The notes beneath the pieces are model-generated. The model did no database searches, had not been told where the DNA came from, and was given only the letters and a program-made list of their open reading frames with translations. From assembly GCF_003255815.1 (NCBI RefSeq), contig NC_037673.1, forward strand, positions 89,545,459-89,609,458: 64,000 nt of DNA, written 5' to 3'. The stretch comes from Theropithecus gelada. Taxonomy: Eukaryota > Chordata > Mammalia > Primates > Cercopithecidae. The position numbers were made by a program, and so were the translations under genes. Shown here in pieces: positions 54,482-64,000 of the stretch; the stretch's first letter is position 1, and the number at the start of each line of letters is the position of its first letter.

Positions 54482-54770
54482 CGGTGGCTCACGCCTGTGA
54501 TCTCAGCACTTTGGGAGGATGAGGCAGGTGGATCACCTGAGGTCAGGAGTTCAAGATGAGCCTGGCCAACATGGTGAAACCCTGTCTCTACAAAAATACA
54601 AAAATTAGCTGGGCATGATGGCAGGTACCTGTAATCCCAGCTACTCGGGAGGCTGAGGCTGAAGAATTGCTTGAACCCAGGAGGCGAACATTGCAGTAAG
54701 CCGAGATGGTGCCATTGCACTCCAGCTGGGTGACAGGGTGAGACTCCATCTCAAAAAAAAAAAAAAACAT
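54482..54770 (+). mobile_element. Alu (S-like) in L1MB ORF2
   Basis: Starts GGTGGCTCACGCCTGTGATC, missing the first ~10 bp, contains both monomers and ends in A15. The surrounding ORF2 sequence (GTGGAATTTT / TTGGAAACTATAC) is continuous apart from the Alu. Confidence 0.95.
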
Positions 54771-57087
54771 TTGGAAACTATACAAATACATGAAAATTAA
54801 ACAATATGCTCCTGAATTACTAGTGGGTCAATGAAAAAAATTAAGAAGGCAATTGAAAAATTTCTTGAAACATATGATAATGGAAACACAACTTACCAAA
54901 ACCTGTGGGATATAGCAAAAGCAGTACTAAACGAGAATTTTGTAGGTATAAGTGTCTACATCAAAAAAAAAAAAAAAAAGAAAGAAAACTTCAAATAAAC
55001 AATCTAATGATGAATCTTAAAGAAAAGCAAGAGCAAACCAAACTCAAAATTGGTAGAAGAAAATAAATAATAAAGATCAGAGCAGAAATGAATGAAACTG
55101 AAATGAAAAAAGCAATACAAAAGATCAATAAAACAAAAAGTTACTTTTTTGAAAAGCTATCAAAATTGACAATCCTTTAGGCAGACTAAGAAAAAAAAAG
55201 AGAGAAGATACAAATAAAATCAGAAGAGAAAAAGATGATATTGCAACTGATACTGCAGAAATTCAAAGGATCATTAGTGGCTACTATGAGCAAATATATG
55301 CAAATGAATTGGAAAATCTAAATGGTCAAGTTCCCAGACACTACAACCTACCAAGATTGAACGAGGAAGAAATCCAAAACCTGAACAGATCAGTAACAAG
55401 TAATGAGATTGAAGCCTTAATTAAAAGTCTCTCAGTAAAGAAAAGCCTGGGATCCAATGGCTTCACTCCTGAATTTTACCAAACATTAGAGAAGAACTAA
55501 TACCAATCCTTCTCAAATTATTCTGAAAACTAGAGGAGGAGGAAATAGTTCCAAACCCATTCTATGAGACCAGTATTACCCTAATACCAAAACCAAATAC
55601 CAAAACTATACCTCAACATAATAATAGCCATATATGACAGACCCACAGCTAGTAATTATACCGAATGGGGAAAACTGAAAGCCTTTCCTCTAAGATCTAG
55701 AACATGACAAGGATGTCCACATTTAGTACTGTTATTTAACATAGTACTGGAAGTGCTAGCTAGAGAAATCAGACAAGAGAAAGATGTAAAGGGCTTCCAA
55801 ATTGGAAAGGAAGAAGTCAAATTATCCTTGTTTGCTGATTATACTGTCTTATATTTGGAAAACTCTAAAGACTCCACCAAAAAACCTACCAAAACTGATA
55901 AACAAATTCAGTAAAGTTACAGGAAACAAAAGCAACATACAAAAATGAGTAGAATTTTGATGTGCCAACAGGGAACAATCTGAAAAGAAATCCAAAAAGT
56001 AATCCCATTTACAATAGCCAAGAGTTTAACATAACCAAAGAAGTTAAAGATCTCTACTATGAACATTATAAAACATGGATGCAAGAAATTGAAGAGGACA
56101 CAAAATAACGGAAAGATATTATATGTTCATGGATTGAAAGATTCAATATTGTTAAAATTTACATAGTACCCAAAGCAATCTACAAATTCTGTGCAATCCG
56201 TATCAAAATACCAATGACATTCTTCACAGAAATAGAATAAAGAATCATGAAATTGATATGGAACCACAAAAAAACCCAGAATAGCCAAACCTATCTTAAG
56301 CAAAAAGAACAAAACTGAAGGAATCACATTACCTGACTTCAAATTATACTACAGAGCTATGGTAACTCAAACAGCAATGGTACTGGCATAAAAATAGAAA
56401 CACAGGCCAATAAATAGATTAGAGAACGCAGAAACAAATCTACACACCTACAGCGAACGCATTTTTGACAAAGATGCCAAGAACACACTGGGGGAAAGGG
56501 TAGTCTTTTCAATAAATGCTACTGGGAAAACCAGCTATCCATATGCAGAAGAATGAAACTAGACCCCCGTCTCTCACCATATGCAAAAATAAAATCAAAA
56601 TGGATTTAAGACTTAAATCTAAGACCTCAAACTATGAAACTACTACAAGAAACTCTCCAGGATATTAGAGAAACTCTCCGGGTCATTGCACTGGGAAAAG
56701 ATTTCTTGAGTAATACCCTATAAGCCCAGGCAACCTAAGCAAAAATTGACAAATGGGATCAAAACAAGTTAAAAAGCTTCTGCACAGCAAAGGATACAAC
56801 TAACAAAGTAAAGAGACAATCCACAGAATGGGAGAAAATATTTGCAAACTATGCATCTTACAAGGAATTAATAACCAGAATATATAAGTGGCTCAAACAA
56901 CTCTGTAGGAAAAATTTTAATAATCCAATAAAAAATGGGAAAATATTTGAATATAAATTTCTCAAGAGAAGACATAAAAATGGCAAACAGGCATATGAAA
57001 AGGTGCTCAACATTATTGATCATCAGAGAAATACAAATCAAAACTACAATGAGATATCATCTCACCCCAGTTAAAATGGCTTATAGA

Positions 57088-57135
57088 AAGAAGAAAGAAA
57101 GAAAGAGAGAGAGAGAGAAAGAAAGAAAGAAAAGA
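57088..57135. repeat. (GAAA)n/(GA)n microsatellite
   Basis: Pure purine tract replacing typical L1 ORF2 sequence between AAAATGGCTTATA and CAGGCAATAACAAATGC. Confidence 0.9.
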
Positions 57136-57960
57136 AACAGGCAATAACAAATGCTGATGAGGATGTGGAGAAAGGGGAACTCTCATACACTGTTGGTGGG
57201 AATGTAAATTAGTACAACCTCTATGGAGAAGTTTGGACACTCCTCAAAAAACTAAAAATAGAGCTATCATATGATCCAGCAATTCCACTACTGGGTATAT
57301 ATCCAAAAGAGATGAAATCAGTCTATGGAAGAGATATCTGCATTCATGTTTGTTGCAGCATTATTCACAATAGCTAAGATTTGGCAGCAACCTAAGTGTT
57401 CGTCAACAGACAAATGGATAAAGGAAATGTGGTACATATATGCAATGGAGTACTATTCAACCACAAAAAGAATGAGATTCTATCATTTGCAACAACATGG
57501 ATGGAACTGGAGATCATTATGATAAGTGAAATAATCCAGGCACAGAAAGACAAGCGTTACATGTTCTCACTTATTTGTGGAATCTAAAAATCAAAACAAT
57601 TGAACGCATGGACATAGAGAATAGAAGGACGGTTACTAGAGGCTGGGAAGGGTTGTTGGGGATTAGGGGTACATGTGGATGGTTAATGGGTACAAAAGAA
57701 ATGGCAAGAATGGATGAGGCCTACTATCTGATAGCACAACAGGGTGACTATAGTCAATAATAATTGTATGTTTTAAAAATAACTAAAATGATGTAATTGG
57801 ATTATTTGCAATACAAAGGATAAAAGCTTGAGGAGATGGATACTCCATTCTCCATTATGTGATTATTGTGCATTGCATGCCTATATCAAAACATCTCATG
57901 TATCCCATAAATATATATGCCTACTATGTACCCACACAATTAATAAAATAAAATAAATAA

Positions 57961-58179
57961 TCCACAAAATTTTCCCCTTTCCCCGCATTCATGCCAACAT
58001 CTCTTGTTTTTCACATTTTTAATAATAGTCGTTATAACTGGGGTAAGATGATATCTCATTGTGGTTTTGATTTGCATTTCCCTGATGGTTAGTGATGTTG
58101 AGCATATTTTCACATACCTGTTGGCCATTTGTATGTCTTCTTTTGAGAAATATCTATTGATATTCACCCAATTTTTGAT
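57961..58179 (-). mobile_element. L1M (middle layer), ORF2 C-terminal piece
   Basis: Continues the antisense L1 cut at 52135: CATTCATGCCAACATCTCTT, TTGATTTGCATTTCCCTGAT, GTTAGTGATGTTGAGCATAT. Ends at the Alu poly(T). Confidence 0.85.
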
Positions 58180-58401
58180 AGGATTATTTTTTATTTATTT
58201 ATTTGTTTATTTATTTATTTTTTATTTTTATTTTTATTTTTTTTTTGAGACCGAGTCTTGCTGTGCCACCCAGGCTGGAATGCAGTGGCACAATCTGGGC
58301 TCACTGCAACCTCCGCGTCCTGGGTTCAAGCGATTTTCCTGCCTCAGCCTCCTGAGTAGCTGGGATTACAGGCATGCGCCACCATGCCGGGCTAATTTTG
58401 G
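58180..58401 (-). mobile_element. Alu, antisense, 5' part missing
   Basis: Long (TTTA)n/T-rich tail (58184-58245), then GAGACCGAGTCTTGCTGTGC and on to CACCATGCCGGGCTAATTTTG, where it breaks into L1 5'UTR sequence. The left-monomer start is missing. Confidence 0.93.
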
Positions 58402-58754
58402 TTTCCAAGCATCTCCCTATGTTGGTTTCAGAGTCCACGTGGGTCAAAGGGCTCTCCCATGGCTTGGTTTGCAGTAACCTGTAGTGGGAGCATGCACTGC
58501 TAGAGGTCTCTCACCCTTTTCTCGACCAGGAAGTCTCTCTGGGTCAATCCTGGCTGAGCAGGCTGCCTCACCTCTCTCCTTCCTTGTTCTAATGTTTTCT
58601 GACACTTCTCTGTTGAATTCCAGTATTCTCTCTTAGATCATTTATTCGAAGTGTGGTTATCTACTCGCTATGTTGGTTCTTCTTTGTGGAAGAGGTGAGT
58701 AGCAAATGTAGCTAGTCAGCCATCTTGAAGCTGCTTTCTCAGCAATCTCTCCTA
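58402..58754 (-). mobile_element. L1 5'UTR piece (5' end of middle layer)
   Basis: Read on the minus strand from about 58754: GAGAGATTGCTGAGAAAGCA, then CTTCAAGATGGCTGACTAGC, an L1 5' end with a YY1-type core, followed by older L1 5'UTR sequence. It is separated from the ORF2 C-terminus only by the Alu, so ORF1 and most of ORF2 are missing. Confidence 0.75.
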
Positions 58755-59058
58755 ACCATGTTGAAGTATACAGTTTAGTTGTGTTAAGTGTATTCACATT
58801 CTTGTGAAACAGATCTCCAGACTTTGTCATCTCATAAATCTGAAACTCTGTACGCTTTGAACAACCATTCCCCTTTTCCTCCTCCCCCGCCCCTCTGCAT
58901 TTGACTACTTTAGATACCTTATGTAAGTGGAATCACACATTATTTGTCTTTTAGGGACTGGCTTATTTCACTTAGCATAATGTGATCAAGGTTCATCCAT
59001 GTTGCAGCATATGACAGAAATTCCTTTCTTTTTAAGGTTGAATACAGCTGGGTTTTTT
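58755..59058 (-). mobile_element. Outer old L1M, right piece
   Basis: GTGTTAAGTGTATTCACATT, AAATCTGAAACTCTGTACGC, CTGGCTTATTTCACTTAGCA and AAGGTTCATCCATGTTGCAG match an antisense old L1M 3'UTR and follow on from 51158-51321. Confidence 0.8.
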
Positions 59059-60536
59059 TTTTTTTTCTATGAAACATTTCAATTTTAAAGGGAGGTATTA
59101 AAAATCTTAAATTTTTTTATAGTAAGGAATGATAATTATGAACTACCTGAAACTTTCTTTGACCCAGGTATATATAAACTGGGGTAATAGGACATTATGA
59201 GTAGGCACATCTTGTTAAACAAAACAATTGATTTCTTTTTTCCATTCTTTGGTTGGTAGTTCTATAATAGTGTTTGGTAGAGATGACAAAAATGTAAAAT
59301 ATCTGAAATAGACAATATTATTTATAATTTATTTAAAAATTAATTCATACTATTTTCACATAGTAACTGCTAAACCATTAATAAAATAGATATCTCTATA
59401 TAATTACATAAAATACAGTTAAACAGAACACAGAAGGAAGATCATACTTTATAGGAAGATAATATTTTTGTAATAAGCATATGGGGAGATATAAACTGTT
59501 AGGCTTCATTCCTGTTGTTAACTCATACAAATGTGAGAAACAAAAACCTTTTTGAAATACCACTTCTTATTATTCTTAAAAAAAAGTATTGCGTATAAAG
59601 TTAAAATAATCTGATAAATCAATGACTTGTCACTTAACACTTTCAATTATAAACTTTATTGCACTTATGGCTATAATAAATTCACTGGACAAGCACAGAA
59701 TAGAATTCAACTGCAAGCTCACTTTCTCTACTACTTTTCTCTTCCTTTAAACTCATCCCGTTCTCCCCTACTATACTTCTTTCCTTTCAAAAGGAAGCCA
59801 CAGAAAATATTTTTTCTGGAGGAACAAAATTACTTTCCAGGATTAGTACAGGAATATATGAATTAAATAATAATAGCTTTAAAAGATGACCTTTAGATAT
59901 ATTAGAAGACAATCCAAATGTGAAATCCTATAACTTTATGAGATGTTATATTTGGTTTATTGGATTAATTTATTTTTAACTTTCCATTTTTGCATCTAGT
60001 CTAATGAAGCACAATTAGGCAGATTTAGTACACAGACCACCACTTAGCTGAAGGAATAAAGTCAACTGTTGCCTTACGTTGATTGTTATAGTAACCTGTT
60101 TAAAGATCAGATTAGATGGAATGTCCAGTTCTCATAAAATTTTCCTACCATTTTCTAAATGGTCTTCACAGAATTTTTAGAAATTACTTCAACCAAATCT
60201 TAAAAACACTTGGTTTATGATTATACTGGCCAACTAAAGTACATTTTTTAAAAATAAAATGTGTTATTTGGCAGGCAGCTGTCTACATGGCCATTTATGT
60301 ATTTTTATTTAAAGAAAAAATGTAAGAGATTTCCTAATGTGGCCTCCTCTGCACCCCAAGCTTTTACTCTTTGAAAAATGCATGAGTACTTTCCTTTGGA
60401 AATCATGTAGCCTACACATATTTTATAAAAATCACAGGATGTGGGAGTACGGACAATTTATTATATATCTGAGAACATCAGAAAACATGAAGTTTGATGT
60501 CATATGCTCTAAAATAGCCCATGATGTAAGGCTTCT
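59059..60536. other. Unique AT-rich DNA
   Basis: No exon or repeat recognised. A T tract lies near 59053-59066. Confidence 0.45.
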
Positions 60537-60976
60537 GGGCCTGGTGTGGTCGCTCATGCCTATAGTTCCAGTGCTTTGAGAGACAGAGGTGGGAGGATCA
60601 CTTGAGGCAGGGAGTTCAAGTCCAGCCTGGGCAACATAGTGAGACCTCATCTCTACAAAAAACATTTAAAAAATTAACCAGGTGTGGTGGCACACAACTG
60701 TAGTTCTAGCTAGGTGGGAGAATCACTTGAGGCAAGGAGTTCAAGTCCAGCCTGGGCAACATAGTGAGAACTCATCTTTACAAAAAAATTTAAAAATTGA
60801 ACCAGGTGTGGTGGCACACACCTGTAGTTCTAGCTACTCAGGAGGCTGAGGCAGGAGTATTGCTTGAGCCCATGAGTTTGAGGTTACAGTGAACTATGAT
60901 CATGCCACTGCACTACATTCCAGGCAACAGAGCGAGACCCCATTTCTAAAATGAAAAAAAAAAAAAAAAAAAAAAA
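60537..60976 (+). mobile_element. Alu (J-like) with 125-bp internal tandem duplication
   Basis: Target duplications GATGTAAGGCTTCT (60523-60536) and GATATAAGGCTTCT (60977-60990) match at 13 of 14 positions. Inside, 60587-60711 is repeated as 60712-60836, both from AGGTGGGAG-ATCACTTG to GTAGTTCTAGCT. This makes the copy ~440 bp rather than ~310. The A-tail is ~23 bp. Confidence 0.95.
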
Positions 60977-60990
60977 GATATAAGGCTTCT

Positions 60991-61268
60991 CCCAGACATT
61001 CTTAGACTGCCCAACCATGCAATTCTCTTTGTTGTCTTTTTCTTTCATTAGCAGCTATTTAATCGATTGTGTTTGTTAACTGCCCCCTTGATGAAATAAT
61101 ACTGTAGTAGGCATACGGGGAGTTATAAAGGGAGACTTCATATTATATAATAAGATCTTCAAGGTCTTTATAATCTAATATCAGGCACTGATAGGAAGGA
61201 AATAATAAATATCTATAATTGTTCTTAGCAGAGAGGGTACTAGAGCATGTTCTGTTTTCTTTGTGTGT

Positions 61269-61300
<32 letters not shown>

Positions 61301-61934
61301 ATAGCAATATAATGAAAAATTTTTTAAGTAACACATTATATGAGCTAATGAGCTTTGGGGTAAAGATTGCTGGAATTAGTTTTGAGCCTAAATTTGGAAG
61401 AAAGATGGAATCTGGTTGGGAAAACATGGCAAGCATGTGACTTGAACCAAGAGGATGGCAGGCAATTGTATGAACATGGAGCCATTTGGTATAGGACCTG
61501 AATATGTATGAGTAGAAGTTTGATTCTGTTTTAGGAGGAAGACTGAAAACCACTACAAGCAGAGGTGTGACTGAAGTTATAGTTCAGGAGAATGCCTTTT
61601 TTTTTTTTTTAACTGTAATTAGATAAATTGAATGAGGAAAGTTGGCACAATTGTGGGTAAGGCAATTAAGATTGGGACTTGGGCTACAGCTACAACAAAA
61701 TTAAATTAAAAATTTCAGATAACCTCACGGGGCTATGTGACTCCACTCAACTTAACATCCAAATGTTGCATTTCAAAAATCCTTTAAAAATTTTCTGAAC
61801 ATTTTTGCCTGTTGTCATAGATACTTCAAGACTGAAAGGAGAAAAAAATAATTCAAAGGGAACACGAGATGGCAGCAGTTATATCATATAAAGAGAAAGA
61901 TTGAGGAAAGAAAAACATTTGAAATTATTTTTAA
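60991..61934. other. Unique DNA with (TG)n
   Basis: Contains a TG repeat at 61264-61301 and a T-run at 61597-61610. Otherwise nothing is recognised; this is the region just beyond the 3' end of the minus-strand gene at 61935-62233. Confidence 0.45.
61264..61301. repeat. (TG)n microsatellite
   Basis: TG units with one TA interruption near 61272. Confidence 0.95.
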
Positions 61935-62115
61935 AATAAAAAAGATATGTAACACTTTATTCTTTATGTGCTGTATTCCTTTTCAGTACAGAGATTACTC
62001 AGTCATTGGTTTCATGCTTCACAGCACATATGAGGTCCATTCTGACTATGGTAAAAATCCTACTCCATTACATGGGATTGTTTCCTAAAATAAAGCTGTT
62101 GCTGTTTTCTGCAGA
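61935..62115 (-). other. 3'UTR of the minus-strand gene
   Basis: Runs from the TAA stop at 62116-62118 to a probable cleavage site about 10-30 bp past the AATAAA at 61956-61961. It is short (~180 bp) and free of repeats. The exact end is not determined. Confidence 0.5.
61956..61961 (-). promoter_or_regulatory. Poly(A) signal AATAAA
   Basis: Canonical AATAAA on the minus strand (TTTATT on plus), about 155 nt after the stop codon. A U-rich stretch follows (TATCTTTTTTATTTT on the minus strand). Confidence 0.6.
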
Positions 62116-62233
62116 TTACTGTTCCTCTGTGTTATCTGAGGCAGAAGAGTTCTGTGGGGTGCAAATTTGTTTTAAGTGCTCCAGCATTGCTTTTTCTTCC
62201 TCTTGTAGTGTTTCATCCTTCTTCATTTCCCAC
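62116..62233 (-). CDS. 3'-terminal coding exon of an unidentified gene
   Basis: On the minus strand a good splice acceptor (TTTTTCTTTTAG) ends at 62234, followed by 118 nt of open frame with one leading phase base, ending in TAA at 62118-62116. It encodes 38 residues: a charged helix-like part (KKDETLQEEEKAMLEHLKQ) and a polar Ser/Asn/Glu tail ending TEEQ. The short repeat-free 3'UTR with AATAAA follows at the expected distance. The pyrimidine-rich sequence upstream of the acceptor is intron-like, so this is not a processed retrocopy. The gene would enter from the right edge of the window. I cannot name it. A short chance exon is the main alternative; composition and signals together make a real exon more likely. 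Confidence 0.6.
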
Positions 62234-62239
62234 CTAAAA

Positions 62240-63312
62240 GAAAAATCACGTCTTAGCATTTTTGTAACTTTCAAACCACAGGTCAACACTCAGTTAATAA
62301 GGCTTGAATATGCAGTCATTGGCTTATTGAGTCATCTGTTTCCACTTGTTTATTCTTCACTGACTGCCTCTTGGGTAATACGATTCATTGGCACTGCCTC
62401 CGCGGAGTGGGCCAGGAGAGTGGGAGACGAAAGTAGAGTGAAATCAGCTCCACTTCAGGATAGTTTTTAAAGAACTGTTTCAAATGAGGTTCCTGTATTT
62501 CAAGAATGTATGTGGCCTATGAAAATACACCTATAAATAAAATCTAGAATTAGCAACTAATAAGCAAATATTTTTCATAGTATTGTTTCCCTCACTGATT
62601 AATCAGATTAGTGGTTTTAAGTTGCAGGGAGGATTGCCAGGAAGACTTTAGCAGAAAGAACATCAAGCTTACTTGGATATACCTTAAGGGCAGGTCAGTC
62701 TATTTCTTGAAATAAGATCAGATTTGAAGCAATCAAGTTCAACCACTCTAGAAAAGTGGCAAATTGTTAGCAAGGTTCCAAATAACATTTACTAAAAAAA
62801 AAGAGATTAAAGACTTTCTAATTCTGGATGATTAAGAGATACAGAATAAAATCTTAGACTCTCAAACTACATACATATAAATATAATCTTACAAAGTAAA
62901 TATCATCACAATAACCCGAGCACACTTACTTCTTCCTTCCTATCCACTCTTTCCACCTCCCCAGGACTGCCCAGAGTATACTGAACCCAACATTCTAACA
63001 GTTTCATTCTCCTCTACTCACTCTTATTTCTGTCCCTCCCTAAGCTGTCCACCATAACGTAATGTTACAAAAGGATTTTAAAGCCAATGCTGATACAGTC
63101 TAAAAGATCTTCTGCCATAAAGGCTTCAGCAGGATAGGAATTCTAATAACAAACAAGCAGCTACTCACTGAATGTCCTCCAGAACCCCTCATTGTGTTAT
63201 AATCCAAACTCCCAGACAACAAATAGTCTGTTACACATGAATTTAGGGTGGAATTTTCTGGTTTTGTTTGAATGATGAAAAGAAAGCAACTGTATTTTCT
63301 TTGTGTGTGTGT
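62240..63312. other. Unique DNA, probable intron
   Basis: Would be intronic to the minus-strand gene. No further exon could be assigned with confidence. The GC-richer patch near 62395-62440 is not a clear exon. Confidence 0.4.
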
Positions 63313-63624
63313 GTTTTGTTTTGTTTTGTTTTGTTTTTGAGACAGGGTCTCCCTCTGTTACCCAGACTGGAGTACAGTGGCACAACTATGACTCACTGCA
63401 GCCTTGACCTGGGCTCAAGTGATCTTCCTGCCTCAGCCTCTGAAGCAGCTGGGGCTATAGGTGCATACCACCATGCCCAGCCAATTTTTTAATTTTTTGT
63501 AGAGACAGGGTCTCCCCTATGTTGCCCAGGCTGAGCTGGTCTTGACCTCCTGGGCTCAACTGATCCTACTGCCTCAGCCTCCCAAAGTGCTGGGAATACA
63601 GGTGTGAGCCACCATGCCTGGCCT
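63313..63624 (-). mobile_element. Alu (J-like), antisense
   Basis: Starts with (TTTTG)n at 63313-63341, then GAGACAGGGTCTCCCTCTGT, and ends GAGCCACCATGCCTGGCC. Both monomers are present. Confidence 0.95.
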
Positions 63625-64000
63625 TGGATTTTCCATAAAGATCTCATAGTAGGATGTCTGTTCCCATACACGTTTCCTTTTTGGAGTGCTGAGTTCTGTA
63701 TGCCTGGTCAGTCCCAGCAGTGATATATATGAGATGAAGAAGGAGGGGAAATATGGAGAGAAGAAAAAGGATTATCTGAAAAGTGACACTTGGTTTCAAT
63801 TTATATTTCTGCTTCACCCTCTGCCTACGATTCTCATTTCCTAGCCTCAAACTTGTCTGGATCTAAAAACTGCTATTTTTGGCTGCCTTAGTTTCTCCAT
63901 GTTTCCATATGGTTGAAGTTAAGTCGTTGATCTAACAGGTTTTAATAACAACATGAATGAAAAAAAGTTTTTCACTGACACACTATTCAAAGCCACATCA
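63625..64000. other. Unique DNA
   Basis: No exon or repeat recognised to the window end. Confidence 0.4.

Larger units (their letters stand above)
53760..57587 (+). pseudogene. L1MB-like ORF2 remnant
   Basis: Degenerate ORF2 across ~3.8 kb, including a 289-bp Alu. A start-like block TAACATTGAATGTAAATGGA is present. The pre-RT linker is readable at 55309-55500 (SVKKSLGSNGFTPEFYQTLE), and the C-terminus at 56935-57147 and 57325-57587. A purine microsatellite (GAAA/GA)n at 57088-57135 has grown within the C-terminal region. Non-functional. Confidence 0.85.
52136..57960 (+). mobile_element. L1MB-like L1, sense, near full length
   Basis: This sense L1 contains a 5'UTR remnant (CCAGTCTTGGGGTGCTCCCT), ORF1 (about 52395-53243), a long ~0.5-kb inter-ORF spacer typical of L1M types, ORF2 (about 53760-57587) and a 3'UTR ending CTACTATGTACCCACACAAT plus an A/T-rich tail to 57960. 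It interrupts an antisense L1 that continues on both sides. AGTTCTCTTTTCAC (about 52122-52135) and ATTTTCCCCTTTCCC (57968-57982) may be the diverged target duplication. ORF1 and ORF2 are broken. An Alu sits at 54482-54770. Confidence 0.85.

Noticed and set aside
51158..59058. Large inverted duplication of host DNA
   Set aside because: The apparent inverted symmetry comes from L1s inserted in opposite orientations, each matching known L1 order.
1..64000. tRNA, rRNA, CRISPR, bacterial operon or phage system
   Set aside because: No cloverleaf-type sequence, no regularly spaced repeats and no prokaryotic gene organisation; the repeats are primate retroelements.

Overview
This window is nuclear DNA from a simian primate, most likely human. 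It carries about eleven Alu or Alu-derived copies, several L1s (old L1M, L1PB/L1MA-like and a near full-length L1PA), MaLR retrovirus-like LTRs of the THE1, MST and MLT1 types, an ERVL-type LTR, L2 and HAL1-like remnants, and DNA-transposon fossils. No complete protein-coding gene is visible. All long open frames lie in repeats and are damaged. Family names come from recognising sequence by eye, so subfamily calls are approximate.

Layout. 1-8.2 kb: mostly unique AT-rich DNA with two Alu pieces, a 3'-less antisense L1 fragment, a two-LTR MLT1 provirus with intact 5-bp target duplications, and an ERVL-type LTR. 8.2-17.85 kb: two sense-strand L1s in tandem; the first has its 5'UTR joined straight to mid-ORF2 and carries a THE1 solo LTR. 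17.9-23.4 kb: the most gene-like stretch, with a CpG island at about 19.84-20.40 kb that looks like a bidirectional promoter, plus local duplications and a solo MaLR LTR. 23.7-27.0 kb: a THE1 provirus inside a piggyBac/PGBD4-like transposon inside an ERVL-type LTR. 27.6-37.1 kb: L2, MLT1, a second MaLR provirus (MST) in the opposite orientation, and two L1/HAL1-like ORF1 relics. 37.1-40.8 kb: a Tigger-like element inside an older repeat, a 5'-inverted (twin-primed) L1PA and an Alu monomer. 40.8-51.0 kb: a 6.1-kb L1PA inserted into an older antisense L1. 51.1-59.06 kb: a nest of four layers of L1 and Alu. 59.1-64.0 kb: mostly unique DNA, an Alu with a 125-bp internal duplication, and a convincing minus-strand 3'-terminal coding exon with poly(A) signal at about 61.94-62.23 kb.

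Host-gene content is therefore limited to three items: a probable promoter near 20.3 kb, the terminal exon of an unidentified minus-strand gene entering from the right edge, and a weak candidate terminal exon at 3.42-3.59 kb on the minus strand. I could not name these genes. I did not find a clearly new biological system. What stands out is the order of nested insertions, several breakpoint structures, a PGBD4-like transposase relic, and the CpG-island promoter.
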